A stretch of DNA of 64,000 bases from NCBI GenBank assembly GCA_047967505.1, contig CM106539.1; one strand, 5' to 3'. Both the position numbers and the translations under genes were made by a program. The notes beneath the pieces are model-generated. The model ran no database searches, was not told the DNA's origin, and saw only the letters and a list, made by a program, of their open reading frames with translations. This document shows positions 12,475-25,257 of the stretch, one piece after another. Source of the DNA: Dipteris shenzhenensis (lineage: Eukaryota; Polypodiophyta; Polypodiopsida; Gleicheniales). Each line of letters begins with the position of its first letter. The first letter of the stretch is position 1.

Positions 12475-13023
12475 GTGGGCATGCCCCCCTCAAGGTTAAG
12501 AAAGCACACCCTGGGTCCCACAGAAGGAGAATACAAAGTCATGCGCTCCCAAATGCACTCACTGCTCGAGGAGGCTTGGCTCCAAGAGTTAGATGCATGC
12601 GCCATTCACTCCCACTTTGCCTATGAGGGTCATGACTACACCCTCCACTACCACACAGCAGTAGCTTATGCGGCACTAAGGGAGTTGACAGTGCAAGAAG
12701 CACTAAGAGTTGCAGGCTTGAGCAGAGTGGCAGACTACCTTCCATGCCACTTGGACATGAGGCTCTTGGGAGAGTTCCTCCAGGCGTACAACAAACTGAT
12801 GTGGGCATCCTACAAGATGCAACAGACACTCCCCACTACTACCACCTCAATCAAGCCATGGTATGAGCCACCTGTCGGTCTCATCAGCGACAATTATGCA
12901 ACAAAGAAGAAGCTAGAGGCCCTCAGCAAAGTGTGCCACTATGACTGCAAGAAGGGCAAAGGGCGCATCCACTTCACCAAAATTATCAAGCTAGAGGTGG
13001 AAAGATTGGCAAGCGCCCTATAG
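12475..13023 (+). CDS. Unrecognised 182-residue reading frame, retroelement-like
   Basis: An uninterrupted plus-strand frame of 182 codons. The peptide is largely helical in composition, with acidic and aromatic patches (HSLLEEAWLQELDACAIHSH; LGEFLQAYNKLMWASYKMQQ) and a basic stretch (CHYDCKKGKGRIHF). No signal peptide or membrane segment is seen. It lies just 3' of an LTR-like, TATA-bearing region and upstream of coiled-coil fragments, so a gag-type protein of an unidentified LTR element is the most reasonable guess. I do not recognise the family. Coding-like sequence continues after the stop at 13021 in a broken state, so the frame is probably the surviving part of a longer one. Confidence 0.4.
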   Translation: MGMPPSRLRKHTLGPTEGEYKVMRSQMHSLLEEAWLQELDACAIHSHFAYEGHDYTLHYHTAVAYAALRELTVQEALRVAGLSRVADYLPCHLDMRLLGEFLQAYNKLMWASYKMQQTLPTTTTSIKPWYEPPVGLISDNYATKKKLEALSKVCHYDCKKGKGRIHFTKIIKLEVERLASAL

Positions 13024-13024
13024 T

Positions 13025-14200
13025 TTGCTAACACAAGTAAAGCACATAGACCACCATCAATCCATTGTGCCCAACATCTTGTTGCGGTTGGCGAACCCCC
13101 AGGTCATGAATTGGGTAGATGATTTCTGCAACCAGATGAGGGATGAACTTAAAACGCACGGGGAAATCATTGGTAATCCAATGCTCTACATGCCAATTCT
13201 CTACCACATGTTGCCAGCAGCATCCGCCTGTCGACTATGAGTTGGTCAAAAAGTTCGCCACAGGACCGGCTCAAATAGAGCTAGAAGAAGCAAAGGTCAA
13301 GTCCAAGTGAGCGAGAATAGAGCCCAGTGCGGGCCCCAACTGGCCATCTTGTGCAACTAGACCCAAGCCAGTTGCTCGCACAATATGAGGATTGCCAGAT
13401 GAAGGAATTCCTAAGCCATCAACTATGACTCCAACGAGCAAATCCTCAAGACAAGGGCAAAAGGGTTCAATAGGAGCCTATCTTAATCAAGGACCTCCCA
13501 GGTGATGAAATGGTCACCATTGGCCTCTACCCAAGAGCCAAAGCCATGCTAGAAAGTCTCGCTATGCCCTAGGTCTTGGCCTCAGCAAAACAGCCTAAGA
13601 GACCACATCCTTCGTCACATCGACACCTCCTCCTCTTCATGGGCAAGCCTCGCAGAGGCTTTACAATTTTGCAGCATGCCCTGCACCAGGTGGCTACAGC
13701 CACATGTCAGCCGAGCAGCTCACATGTGCCGACTAGATGGAGCAAAACTTATTCAAAGCAATGGCACAACTCCCATAGGTGCCGCCCAAGCCATAGGGCA
13801 AACGGCCATAAATAGAACAGAGGAGTACCAAACAAAGGCTGAAGAGCTCAAGCTAGAAATCGTGAAGTTCAAGGATGAGCTATCCACTAGCGAATCCCTA
13901 GTCCAAACACTCATGAATCAAGCTGACAAAGCGAAGTTCGACCTCAAATTAGCTTAAGAGCAAAAGGCATAGGTAGAGGAGGCCTAGCATGTGAAGACTC
14001 AGGAGAACTATAAGCGTAAGATCCAAACATTGCAGGATCTCCTGGCATAGGAATGGGCACTGATAGTGTCCCTTCAAGAGCAGAATGAACAACAACGTGC
14101 CCCCATTCAACCAAAAGTCTCAAGGTTGGAAGACTAAGAGCAACAAGAGTTCAGAATGTACAGGGAGGTCTCCGCACAACTCGCCACTTACACACTCGTA
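13025..14200 (+). pseudogene. Broken continuation of the 12.4-kb frame, with coiled coil
   Basis: Plus-strand coding-like fragments follow the 182-residue frame. 13025-13240 (IVPNILLRLANPQVMNWVDD) is open for 71 codons. After several stops, 13801-13957 reads as a typical coiled coil (EEYQTKAEELKLEIVKFKDE and onward) that stays charged and Gln-rich through stops to about 14190. Composition and position suggest one decayed protein with a C-terminal coiled coil. Compare the coiled-coil relic at 0.7-1.25 kb on the other strand. Function unknown. Confidence 0.4.
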
Positions 14201-14476
14201 CCATGCACTATCCCCTAGACACTCCAAATTCACTTCAATGCACTCCGCGCACAAAACCTTATATTCTGCCTAGATCTCATAGCCCCCCTCCCTCCTAACA
14301 CCCTCCAAACAATCCTCTGTCGCCGTAACCCCGATCATTGCCTCCCCATTCCCGCCATGTCCTATTTTTCCTTAGATCTTTAGCCATCTAGTCTCTCTCT
14401 TCTGTGCCCCTTTGACCTCCAAACTCTCGCCACCCATCCCATTTTGCTAAATTTCCAAGCCTGGTGGTGCATCATC

Positions 14477-15990
14477 ATGGAGTCCACTAATTATCCACCA
14501 GTGGATGATGATGTGCTGCAAATCGCAAAGCCTGAGGAACTCAGCCTGTGGGTCTACACCCCCAAAAGTCTACAAGCTAACATTAATTAAATGCAGACCT
14601 ACGGCAGAGCCTCTGCAATCCAATCTCAAGGGCATCTTGTAGCATACCAGTCCACCATCTACAACCTCCTCGGCATTATAATCCTCTTCAACCGGGTGCT
14701 ACAAGCTCTCCAAGACTCACTTGAGTCCTTGGTGAGCAATTTTGAAACAATACATGTAGCATATCTCGAGGAACTAGCTGAGGAGGAAGGCCAAGAAGCC
14801 ATCGCAATATTTAATTCTAACGCCCCGCCTGCCGAAATCCCACAACCACCTCCTTTGGATCCCGCCCAACCTCCCCTTCCTCGCACAACACTACCATAAT
14901 ATTCTTCCAATGCCTCTAACACCACCATCGTATAGCACGAGACCTCCTCGTCCATCTCCTCTATCACTCCAATCAAGACCTCCCTGAAGAAGCTCTCAAC
15001 ATGTTGCTCAAAGCAACCAATTTTGTTCAGATGACCGATGATACAATGCCAACAAGCACAACAGAGGCAAAACCCATGCCCGTTGAAGATGACGAGGCTT
15101 CACAAGCTCCTCCTAGCTCCCCACTTGAAAATGTCTAGTGGCACCCTAGTCATTCCAAGAACTACCAGTAGTGCATTTATGCACCACTGGAAGCGCCACT
15201 CGAGGGCTCCCACCTCCACCTCTAAAAAATCTTAGAGGTGTGCCCCCTCACACAATTCATCACCTAGTCTTTCGATGACTGGTGACGTGCGCATCCAAAG
15301 CACACAAGAGGAGGATACAACCTCGCCCTCGATGCTCCAGTCCCATAGACTAATGCAGAAACCGGCCTACAGCCTCACTAGCGCATTCCCTTCCTAAAAA
15401 TGGAACAATTTTGGCGGTACTACCGTAGTGCCCGCGTTGATCGCCGGATCCACCCCCTGTACATGCCAATGGAACGACGATGGACTTGGGTGGAATTCTG
15501 AGAGCTCCACCAAAAGGATCCTAATATGTTGTATAATTTCTAAGTACAACTTTCCAAAAGAAATGACTCAGGAGGGATTTTGCTTCCACCTCCAGTCATT
15601 CAATGACATGTATGACTCGGTCCCCCTGTTGTTGCAACGGTCCACTTCAACCGCCTCCTCCTCTTACCTCTTAGCAACCTCCGTGCCCATAGCCGCCCCA
15701 TCAATGACTGCCTCCACAATCTGACCAATCAGATTTTCTTCAACCTCGACATCGTTCCTATGCAATTTTAGGACCTTTGCCTCTACCTTTGCATCCGCAA
15801 TCTCCATGGACACCACATCCATACGTACAAGGATATGCACACCACCCACTTTTGGAAGTATCGCTTGTACCTCACTTGGCTCACTCCACACAAGCTGGAC
15901 TGAGTCCTACAGACAATCCTCACCACACCTCCTCTAGTGTGGTTGACTGGACATCCATGGACTACAATCACCGAATGCAGGGTAATCAGT
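14477..15990 (+). pseudogene. Unrecognised decayed frame with proline-rich segment
   Basis: From the ATG at 14477 a frame runs 38 codons (MESTNYPPVDDDVLQIAKPE…) to an in-frame TAA at 14588. It continues from the ATG at 14591 for 102 codons, through a helical part (ALQDSLESLVSNFETIHVAY) into an acidic then proline-rich end (PQPPPLDPAQPPLPR). Further coding-like pieces appear in shifting frames, for example MEQFWRYYRSARVDRRIHPL near 15400. It looks like a second decayed retroelement-type protein. Family not recognised. Confidence 0.35.
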
Positions 15991-17760
15991 GATTAGAGGT
16001 GATTAGGCTTCATAAATTACTTTAACGATTGTAGCCATGGAAGGAGTACAGTACAAGCTCAGGGAGTTTGAGCCCCAAATACCCCAAGGACAAAGATTGC
16101 AAGCAACAAGCACAAGTTGCAGGTTCTAGCTCACAGGTTGTAGGTTCCAGCTACAAGCTCTGGTTAAGTGTCTCACCGGAGTTAAGCCTCACCACTCTAG
16201 GTTTTGAGCCTCCTACAGGGGGTTTGAACCCCAAATAGCTTAGGGCTTGGAGGTGCGAGGCTAATACAAGTGCTATTTGGGAGCTGATTAGGAACACCTC
16301 CTAATGCCAGGCTTGTCCCAAGCGCTCTTATATGGTTAACACAAGCGCTATTTCTGCTAGTAGGGAGAGATGGAAAGAATAGAAATATGCCTTGGCACCC
16401 TACGGGCCCAAGATCCTTTTAATGTAAAGAGAGGGAGAGTGCTAAAAGGAAAAGGGTTGGTCCTCCCTTCAAAAGGTGACATGTATAAAAGGCCAAAGGG
16501 TTGACCTTGGTCTTCATTGTTGTTTGCACAAGTTTGAATACAAGCTCCCTCTTCTCTTCCAAGAGTGTTTTGGGTGTTCCCTTGTTTCCATTATAGTGCC
16601 CTTGTGTTTGCCACTCCATCCCCCTTCACCCTCCTCTTCCCTTCTCCTTCTCCCTCCCTTCTTCCCTCTCTTCTCCCCTCTCCCCCTTCCCTCTTCTCTC
16701 ATGGAAACACATTGTAACAATCCGGAGGCCGCTTGAGTGACACATGTGGATGGCTCATGCCTTGCATTGCTCCCACAACGAGTAGCTTGGAGTGGAGGCT
16801 CCATCGACATCTCTTCAACATCCCCACGACACGTGAGTCATCATTGAGACTACACAATTTGTGTGGATGAGACTCCTCAATGCTGATTTGTTCATTTGGC
16901 TTGTGTTGGGGATCGTCTCATTGTGTAGTTTTGCTAAGAAGCCCAGAAGTGTCTCCCACTATGTATCAGCTGAGGAGAGGGTGACAAAGAATGTTTGTGC
17001 CTAATTGGTGTACCATAGAGAACAAGTTATTTTTTAACTTATGCTTGGAATCCAGCAAGGTTCGCTTGCTTGCAGTCTTCAACCTTGGAGTCACCCTTTT
17101 CACATTTTGACCCAAGTCAAGGAAAGAGCTTGCCACATTATTATTTTCATGGTTTTGAAGAAGATGTTTTCCATGCACAATGCAAATTGAAGATCCTTGT
17201 TCTTCAACTCCCATTTTTGTGCTATGTCTTTATATGGGCAGACAAAAGCTCAAAGATGAGCACAGAGGACAGCAAGGCTGCTGTCATCACAAGAACTGAA
17301 TATTCTTCTCTCCCTGTGCACTTGCTTGGTGCAAGGTAGGTCGGTGCTGGTGATGGAGAATCAAGGAGGAATGAAACCCCTTTTATAGGAGGGCCTGGAG
17401 CCTTGAGACTGCTCGATTAGGTAAGTCGAGTGGCGACAATTCTTGACGGGCCACCGTCCATGTGAGGCATTGCTGCAATCCTATACAACTACTATGTCAT
17501 TATTGGAGGCCAAATCGTTGATGCAGTTCTACTTCCAACCATTTGGAACATGAAAGACACTTGCATTGGCAATTGCACGCGGCTCATCTCTTTCAACCGT
17601 TCAGATCATGAAAGACGTTGGGGGGAATTTTGTACGTTCTTGTTTGTCCATAGAATGATTTTAGGAAGGCTAGTCTTTGTAATGCTCATCTTTGAAGATG
17701 CTTAAAGCTGGGAGGCATTTAAATGGGAGTACCAATACAGGCTTATCTTCAGAGTCAACA
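15991..17760. other. Noncoding stretch with a TATA box at 16485
   Basis: No convincing gene. A clean TATA box (TATAAAAGG at ~16490) is followed by pyrimidine-rich sequence to ~16700 (CCTCCTCTTCCCTTCTCC-like), as in a promoter plus leader, possibly of an LTR. Repetitive phrases such as CAGGTTGTAGGTTCCAGCT occur at 16080-16160. Nothing recognisable at 16750-17760. Confidence 0.4.
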
Positions 17761-17762
17761 AC

Positions 17763-18600
17763 CTATTGTGTGCTATAGAGATTGTGCACCAATGTGTCCA
17801 TTGCATTTTCTTCTGTGTCTGAAGAATTCTCGCTATTACTACCATCGAGGGCTTCATTCTTGAATTGATTTTGTAAGCCAATGATGTGGTCTATCCATGA
17901 AGTATTGAGGGACACATTGTTGCTCTTGTATAATTGCGTCTGCAACAACTTATGCAAGGAGTCAGTGTCAGTTGCATGAGCTCACTGATGCAAGGGTGTT
18001 TGTACTCCATCTTCTACTTGAGTACAACTAACATTGTGGCATTGTTAGTCATGAACCTAGGTAGAATGTTTTGCGCTATGTCAACATCTGCAAAGACATT
18101 TTCAACATTGCCATGTAAGCCAAATTGTCCATCATGTGTCAACTCCTTGATCTATGTGAAAGGGATTCTTGTTGTTTTGGTGGTTGGTTGTGGCAAGAAT
18201 TCAAGAAAGTGGAGCTACAGAAGCTGCAAGTTATTGCCTGTAACATGCTTTGAATGTTGTAGCCTATACATTTTCCCGATATTGTTCTTCACTGTGTATC
18301 TTTTTCCCACATGTTCTCTGGTGTATGCTAAGGAAATCTCCTTCATGGACATGGCATTTGACCTATCGATAGTGTCTACTGATTTTGCTTCATCTTTCTT
18401 GGACCATGTAATGTATTTTCGATTGAAAATAGTGAAGAACACTATTTTCCCCATAGCATTCTTCACTGTGTATCTTTTTCCCACATGTTCTATGGCATAT
18501 GCTAATGCGATCTCCCTCATGGACATGGCATTTGATAGTTTCTACCAATTTTGCTTCATCCTCCTTGGACCATGCAATGTATTTTTGATGCACTAATTAT
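17763..18600 (-). pseudogene. Myb/SANT-like fragment with an internal duplication
   Basis: On the minus strand two overlapping frames (18593-18390 and 18526-18215) contain the same module twice: YIAWSKEDEAKLVETI, then YITWSKKDEAKSVDTI followed by SMKEISLAYTREHVGKRYTV and KNNIGKMYR. Tryptophan plus acidic helix, then a helix-turn with GKRYT and KN, resembles a Myb/SANT-like helix-turn-helix domain such as those of plant trihelix or transposon proteins. The two modules lie 174 bp (58 codons) apart and a frameshift separates them. 17957-17763 gives an acidic Ser/Asn-rich end (NSENSSDTEENAMD). The domain call is tentative; the duplication is plain. Confidence 0.4.
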
Positions 18601-18779
18601 CTCTTGAACATAGGTTTTAGTTCATTAGGTTGTGTGGACTCATCTAGCATTAAATGTATGATGTTTTCCCCAGCACTCCCCAACTTGTCTTGTAGACATA
18701 AATTACAACTAATATCTATCAAAACATAGCAACTCGAGCCTCACATATAGGATCTCTGCAAGCCATTCTAATTTCCCAT

Positions 18780-18935
18780 CTCTTTTTATAATTATCCAAA
18801 TGATTGAATTAATTGTATGGTTCATTTATTGATGGGATTATTAAATCTAAACACACACAGTGATCTCCCAACTAGCCTTTGGTCATGCTAGTACCATACA
18901 ATTAATTCATAATCATAGGATAATTATAAGCATGG
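18780..18935. mobile_element. Small hairpin element (MITE-like)
   Basis: The arm at ~18787-18822 (TTATAATTATCC…GAATTAATTGTATGGT) is repeated in inverted form at ~18892-18929 (ACCATACAATTAATTC…GGATAATTATAA). A spacer of about 70 bp lies between. A diverged copy of the left arm and part of the spacer lies at 22463-22533. Dispersed, hairpin-forming and noncoding suggests a MITE; no target duplication was fixed. Confidence 0.55.
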
Positions 18936-19139
18936 TTAAATGTTTGTTATTGGGAATATTTGAGTCCCTTTGTTTACTAATGATTATGTCATTTTATGTG
19001 CAGAAATATTGGTTCCACAAACGGGATTATGCATCTACTTATAGCATCACTTTTATATCACTTTTGACACTTATCATAATGATCCCTTGTTTTGGCATTT
19101 ACTGTTAGGTGGGGAATAAGTTCCACATGGTGGGCTTAC

Positions 19140-19681
19140 TCCCCACCATGTGGTCTTACCTTTGGGTTGGGGGTGCCCCCCCCCCACACACACATTTTCT
19201 ATACCTTACTCCCCAGTTATGAGCTACACAAAATAATCCCCCCAAGTGAAAACTTCTTATTAATACAAATAATCTTTAGAATTTTCTTAGAGTGTTCATA
19301 ATTATGTTTATAATTATAAATAATTTATTATTATGTTTCTTACATTGTTTAGAATTATGTGAATTTAATTAACCCTACCCCTCCCCTTTCATTTAGAATA
19401 CATAATTTCTTTAGATTTTAATTATTTCCCCTCCCCTTGCATACCCCTCTCCTTTCTATTTATTTATTCCAACTTACATTTCCCCCCCTTCCTTTTTCTC
19501 CAACACACTCACACTTATGTACCAAAATAAATTTTCACTTTCCCTTATGAATTATTTAAATTCCATTGGCACCTTCAACCCCCCCACTCACATGCACACA
19601 CACACACACACTTAGACCTTTTTTTTTTAATAAAGTGCCTTAAATATGGAAATCCCAATTTGTAGTTGTGCCACACACACC

Positions 19682-19714
<33 letters not shown>

Positions 19715-19740
19715 CAATCGCACACGTATCATATGTACAC
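19140..19740. repeat. Low-complexity C-rich and CA-rich DNA
   Basis: Runs of C (19177-19186), repeated ACACACAC tracts at ~19594-19611 and ~19668-19713, and T- and A-rich fill. No gene seen. Confidence 0.6.
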
Positions 19741-21619
19741 AAACCCCCTTTCCCTCACAACCCACTTATTAACTATAGAAGTTTCCCCCCTACTTATACA
19801 CACACTTTGATTCTTCCTATAAATACTTTCTTACATACATCTTTGTATTATTATGTGTCTTTAACTAAACCCCCCCTTAAGTTAAAATATGTGATTTTTG
19901 TTAATATACTACTCTTTTTTACTATATTAGCATCCTAATATAGCTATTTATTAGGAGACCTTTGGATTTGGGAGGAGAAACCCTTTAAATAATTGGGACT
20001 TAGGATTGACTCGCCTCACTAGAGTTCTTTAGGTGACCAAAGAAGGCTTCACAAGTGTTATTAGTTCAAACCAGCAGCTTAGCATGGAAACCATCTCAAC
20101 TTGTTCATTGCATGCAGCCTCATGTCACATTTGACTTTGGCTACTAGTATTGGACTAGACTTTGGAAGATTTGACTTAGTTCTTGTTCTTTGTTATTGAA
20201 GGTGTTGCATGGTGTCATTACTTGTAGTCATGGCAACTCTCTTATTGTTTTCACAGTTTAAAGTTCATGGAAGGACTCACTGGTATTTTGTGTTATTGTT
20301 TAACGCATTATTTTGATCTACTAGGAGACTCTTTTGCAGTTATTCTTGGACCCGTGGCCATTTGTGGTTCATTCTACAATAGTGCGCTGCACCCTTTTTG
20401 CTTTTGCACCATGTTTAATGCTAGTACCAACAGCTGTCCAGCAACGCTCCATTTTCTTGAAACAGTTGTAAATCACAACCCATGACCCCATTCTCTTACT
20501 CTGTTTCATTCCCACTGCCATCGCCTATCCCTTATGTAACTTGCTATATATTTGCTTCTACTCTCGTGACTTGCTCTTGGCCGCCTTCACTTGTCGCTTC
20601 CTTTTAGTTGCGGCTCGCACCTTGCAAGGTAGCCTTTTGTTTCTCCAACTTCACATACTCGGTCTTCCCACCCGCAGCCTTACTTGACTATGGTTTTTGC
20701 TCTCCTCCCACCGTTCAACAGTTGCTTCTACTTCGCTCCAGGTTCGCTTCAGAGTCACTTTGCTTCTAAGGTGCTTATTGCTTCTCTTTCGTGGCTTTTC
20801 TCGTCGTTTTTAGTGGCAAGTATTCACCCCCCTAGCTGCGTCTCCCGCTTCCCTTTTTGGCAAGATCTTCTAAGTAGCGCATCTTCTGAGTACACATTCT
20901 CGACTCCCTTCTTGTAGTCATAACTCCTTACTCCACCGCAACTTGTTGTTAGCACTATGTGCTTACTCGTCCCCCACAGCTTTGGCTATGACCACAGCTG
21001 TGTGATGTTCACTCTTCTATGCTAACCCACGTCACTCGATGATCAACGCACAAGCCAACGCTACGAAGAATAGTTACTCGCCTTGCAAGATTACCTATTT
21101 GTTGCTCTTCACGACCATTTTCCGTAGCTCCCTCTGGTCACAAGACGCGGTGAGTTTAGTACCTTGACTACTTGCAACTGCCACCACTCTGATTAGTGGT
21201 AGTCTACATGCAGTTGTCCCCGCTTACTCGTGACACCGTATGCTTTCTGGCATTACCTTTTTTCTCCAATCCCGCTATTTACTTTATTTCATAGACATGA
21301 GTCTATAGCGCATTGTTGCATGACCTCCTTTGTAATTGTGCTTGCGATGTTGACGGCTTATTTCTTTAGTGATTTACTAGTGCTAACACTCTTATAGCCT
21401 AATGGGCTCTAATTTCATCCTAATCTTATTTTTGTCTTCTAATTTTTATACACTATTAATCAAATGTTAATGACTTACCCCCTAGTTTGAATTTTTTGAA
21501 GAAAATTGAGCATGGAATCCCCCCCACTTCTTTCTCGTTTACATTTGTTGTAAAGTAAAGTCAACCTCCTTTCTTTTTGTAGATTTGAGTAGGACTATCT
21601 AATCTTGTATTTTTATATA

Positions 21620-21654
<35 letters not shown>

Positions 21655-22460
21655 TATGTATTCCCCCTTATTTTTCCATAGTAGTAGATGGTTATATACA
21701 TGTACGTTTTTGCATAATCTTTCTTGTCCCCCATTTTTTATGTAACTTGTAAAATTTTTAAACAATAGAATTAAAATTTGACTCTCTCTCCTTTTGGTTA
21801 TAGTTGTAAAAAAGTTTTTTATGTTCATCTCTTTTATCATTTGATTTTGGTAATGTAGGTTGAATTTTTCTAAGGGTGTAGAATACCCCCCTTGACTATT
21901 CCTTTGTATTTATTTTATTAAAATAACTGTCTTGGTTAAGGATGTGGACTACCTTGCTTGATTGATGTCTTGGTTAATTGTTGAGTTGTTCTAACCTAAG
22001 GGTGTGGATTACCCCCCATTTGATTATTTTCTTGTAAGGGTGGGGACTACACCCCTTATTGTCTCACACACTGTAGTGGTGGATGATTCCCTTTTATGCT
22101 AGATTTGTGACACCAATTGTACATATGGCATGGTATTTTCAAAAATTTACTTGTGAATCTATATGGTTAGCTTTGTTCCTAGGTAAAGCAATAACACGCC
22201 AGGGAATACATCCATTACTTGTCTACCCAATTGAGACTATGATGTTCTAACATACTTTTTCTTGGATGGTGGTAGGTAAATAGACCTTGACCTCGGAGCC
22301 TGGACTACCTGATGGATTCAACACTCTTGTACTACTTTGCTTAAAGATGGCAAATTCAATATAAAGAAAAATTGTTTTACCAATTCCTAATTTCTTTTTT
22401 GGAATGCAATATGGTCAAAGTTTCATTAATTTAGTTTTGAAAATTCTTTTTCCCAACCAT
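19741..22460. other. Unassigned noncoding DNA
   Basis: Pyrimidine-rich sequence at about 20500-21250, an AT microsatellite at 21625-21650, and phrases repeated several times between 21860 and 22050 (GGGTGTGGA(A/T)TACC). No frame carries a recognisable domain. The pyrimidine-rich section could be retroelement LTR material, but I cannot support this further. Confidence 0.4.
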
Positions 22461-22462
22461 CT

Positions 22463-22533
22463 CTTTTTATAATTATCCAAATGATTAAATTAATTATATG
22501 GTTTATTTATTGATGGGATTATTAAATCTAAAC
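22463..22533. repeat. Partial copy of the 18.78-kb hairpin element
   Basis: About 70 bp nearly identical to 18781-18855 (CTCTTTTTATAATTATCC…TGATGGGATTATTAAATC). The copy ends where a CA/TGCA microsatellite begins, so its right arm is missing or replaced. Confidence 0.75.
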
Positions 22534-22712
22534 ACATGCATGCATGCATGTGTGTGCACTCACACGTGCATGCACACATGCGTGCATATATGCACACACA
22601 CACACACACACACACACATGCATGCATGCATGTGCACACACACACACACATGCACCCATGCATGCAGGCACACACATGCATGCATGCATGCATGCACGCA
22701 CACACACAGAGA
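22534..22712. repeat. CA / ATGC alternating microsatellite
   Basis: Interleaved (CA)n and (ATGC)n tracts, for example 22590-22617 and 22680-22697. The alternating purine-pyrimidine pattern favours left-handed DNA in principle. The open frames here (CMHACMHA-type peptides) are artefacts of the repeat. Confidence 0.9.
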
Positions 22713-23900
22713 CATACTTATGCTCAAGATTACAAATCAATATCGGTTGATTTTACTAAGAATATGTGGTCATGATTATTCTTGCTATGCCCACTTACTA
22801 TTTTTCCATGTGGGTAGCAAAGGCTATCGTAAGAAGCGATGGGATATATGCATATGAAAGAGGGTGGATTTGATTATCCTCTAGTGTTTCTCCTACCTCT
22901 CCACTGTTACTTTTTCCTAGACCTCATGGAACTCCATCACTATGACTCTTGCATGAATTGAGTCATGGATTTTGTCCCATATAATTAAGATCGAATGTTC
23001 CAATGGGTTGGCAGGTGCCAAATCTGTGCAAGTCCTCCTCTGAAAATCCTAGGTTAATATTACTCTCCCAAGTGGAAAGCGCTCCTAATGCTTCATCCTC
23101 CCTCATCTTCTTCATGTATCGAATATCAATTGGAAATAAATATTCTCTATTTTCAATCAAAACATACAGAAGGGTTTTTAATAAAATAATTACCCATCAT
23201 ACCCTACTCCACTTCTTCCTCTCCTTCTTCTTCTTCCTCTTCTTTCCCTTCTACTATAGTAGGATGTCTGATGGAGGATGTACCAACTACTTTTCGAGGG
23301 ACAACCGTAGTGTGCTTCCCTTTGTCTAGTGTTTACAACTGGATCACTAGAAGGTGAGGCTAGCTTTGGCAATCACATTTACATTTTCTTTCACGTCACA
23401 AAAGGGGTTCCTACATCCCCCACATGGAGATCCAACTCCACCTTTAATATTTTTCTATAATTTTTTTGACTAAAGGATTTACATATTCTCTGCATCCTAT
23501 GTCTAAACCCATGATTAGTGATGTGACACTCTAAAAGGTGATTGACAGGAACCTAATCAACTCTATTTATGACTTCTTAGTTCATAAGGTCTAGCTTTTA
23601 AATTGATGTAACATCTTTGAAAATTTCTGTGTGCTTATGGACTGTCATTGCCACATTGATCTTATGATAAAAAATCTCATACACATGTAAAAGCCATGAA
23701 TCGACAGTATGTATCATGGGATGTGGCCATTAGAGGTCTGTAGAAGCTGGTGTGGTTGACAGTTAAAGAGGTTGAGTGTAAGACATGAGCACAAAAATGT
23801 TATTTTAAGCCCTAGGGCCTTTATATAGCTGATTTTGGACTTTAAAAGTCAAAGGTGAAGTTTAATACAAATTTAGGGATAAAATATTGTGCAATAAAAA
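22713..23900. other. Unassigned noncoding DNA
   Basis: Only short unconvincing frames; a pyrimidine-rich tract lies at 23208-23252. No domain recognised. Confidence 0.4.
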
Positions 23901-25205
23901 TATATTAGCTCATTTATATTAAATCTAGGAACCAATATTCAAATCTACCACCACAATTGCATACTGCAAAGTAGAAGACTAATTTACTCTTACACTTTAA
24001 AACTAATAAATTTATCAACAATCAACATTTGAAAGATTCAAAACAATAACATAGACTAATTTCTTGTCAACTTCAAAACTATTTATAAACAATCAACATT
24101 TACAAGATTCAACAAGCTAATATAGACTCATTGCTTGTGAACTTCAAAACTACTAAATTTATTAAGTTTAGACTCATTGCACCCTTTCATAATGACATCA
24201 CACTTTAAAAAATTTCAATTTATTTGATACCAGTATGAATGGCCAAGATACAAGGAGGTTTCCATTTATCAAGCATTGATGTTCCTTCAAGTTGCCTCCT
24301 TATTATCTTACCATTCAGTGTGAAGAAAAAGTCACTATCATCAAAGATGATAGCAATGTATTCTCAAATGTGCTTCAAGCTCCCACTACCTGTGACCTCT
24401 TCAAGACATTTGATTTCACCATTTGGCATACCTATCTCTACCTCTGTGGTGTCCACTACATCACAATCCATAGTACTTCAGGACATTGTCCACTACCTCA
24501 GTGCTGAACTTTCTTCACTAACTAGACATCCAAAATGCTCTGCCTTTTGAAAACCTTCCTGACATCCCATGTTGGGTAAATAATATTATCAAGAAATTCC
24601 CCTTCCAGGTCTTTGCATACCCAAATGGTCTTTGTTTTGTGGAGGAAAATCAATTTGAAGTAGGGAACAAATATAATGGAGGGCATGAGACCCACAGATT
24701 TTGAGCTAAAGGTAAGCTTCATTGATGATCGAACATCGAATCTCATCTTCATTCTAAATGCACCTATAGAGAATGGATCAAGAAAAGGCTATTTTGGACT
24801 ATCAAATTTAGGAAGAGGAATAGGATGGAGGATTTCATATGCACCTTATCTTCAAGGTACTTGGTAGCATGCATTACAGGAAAAAATACTCGATTTTGTT
24901 AAGTAGACAGGACTTCGTCCCTTGAAGAACGTTATCTCCCCAATGTTTGAATGGAAAGTTTGAAATGTTTCTATGAGAATCTCTAACGGGTAGGTTCTTA
25001 CTTTGGTGGAAGCTAGAAAAATATCTTCATAAGAAGCAAAGAAATATGTCAATGAGCCAATCAATCCCTCTCTCTCTCTCCCCTCTCTTCACAACACACC
25101 CTTTCTTAACATGCATACACATGAAGACACAAATTAGAATGGACAAATAAAGTTCCATAATTCCTACTCTCTCTTCCACCCCTCACCCTTCTCTCTCTCT
25201 CTCTG

Positions 25206-25257
<52 letters not shown>

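Noticed and set aside
17934-18596. 220-codon plus-strand frame, hydrophobic and Cys-rich, looking like a membrane protein
   Set aside because: It is antisense to the duplicated Myb/SANT-like module on the minus strand, which carries the recognisable sequence.
22490-22857. Several overlapping frames rich in His, Cys, Met and Ala
   Set aside because: They are translations of the CA/ATGC microsatellite in different frames; no protein evidence.
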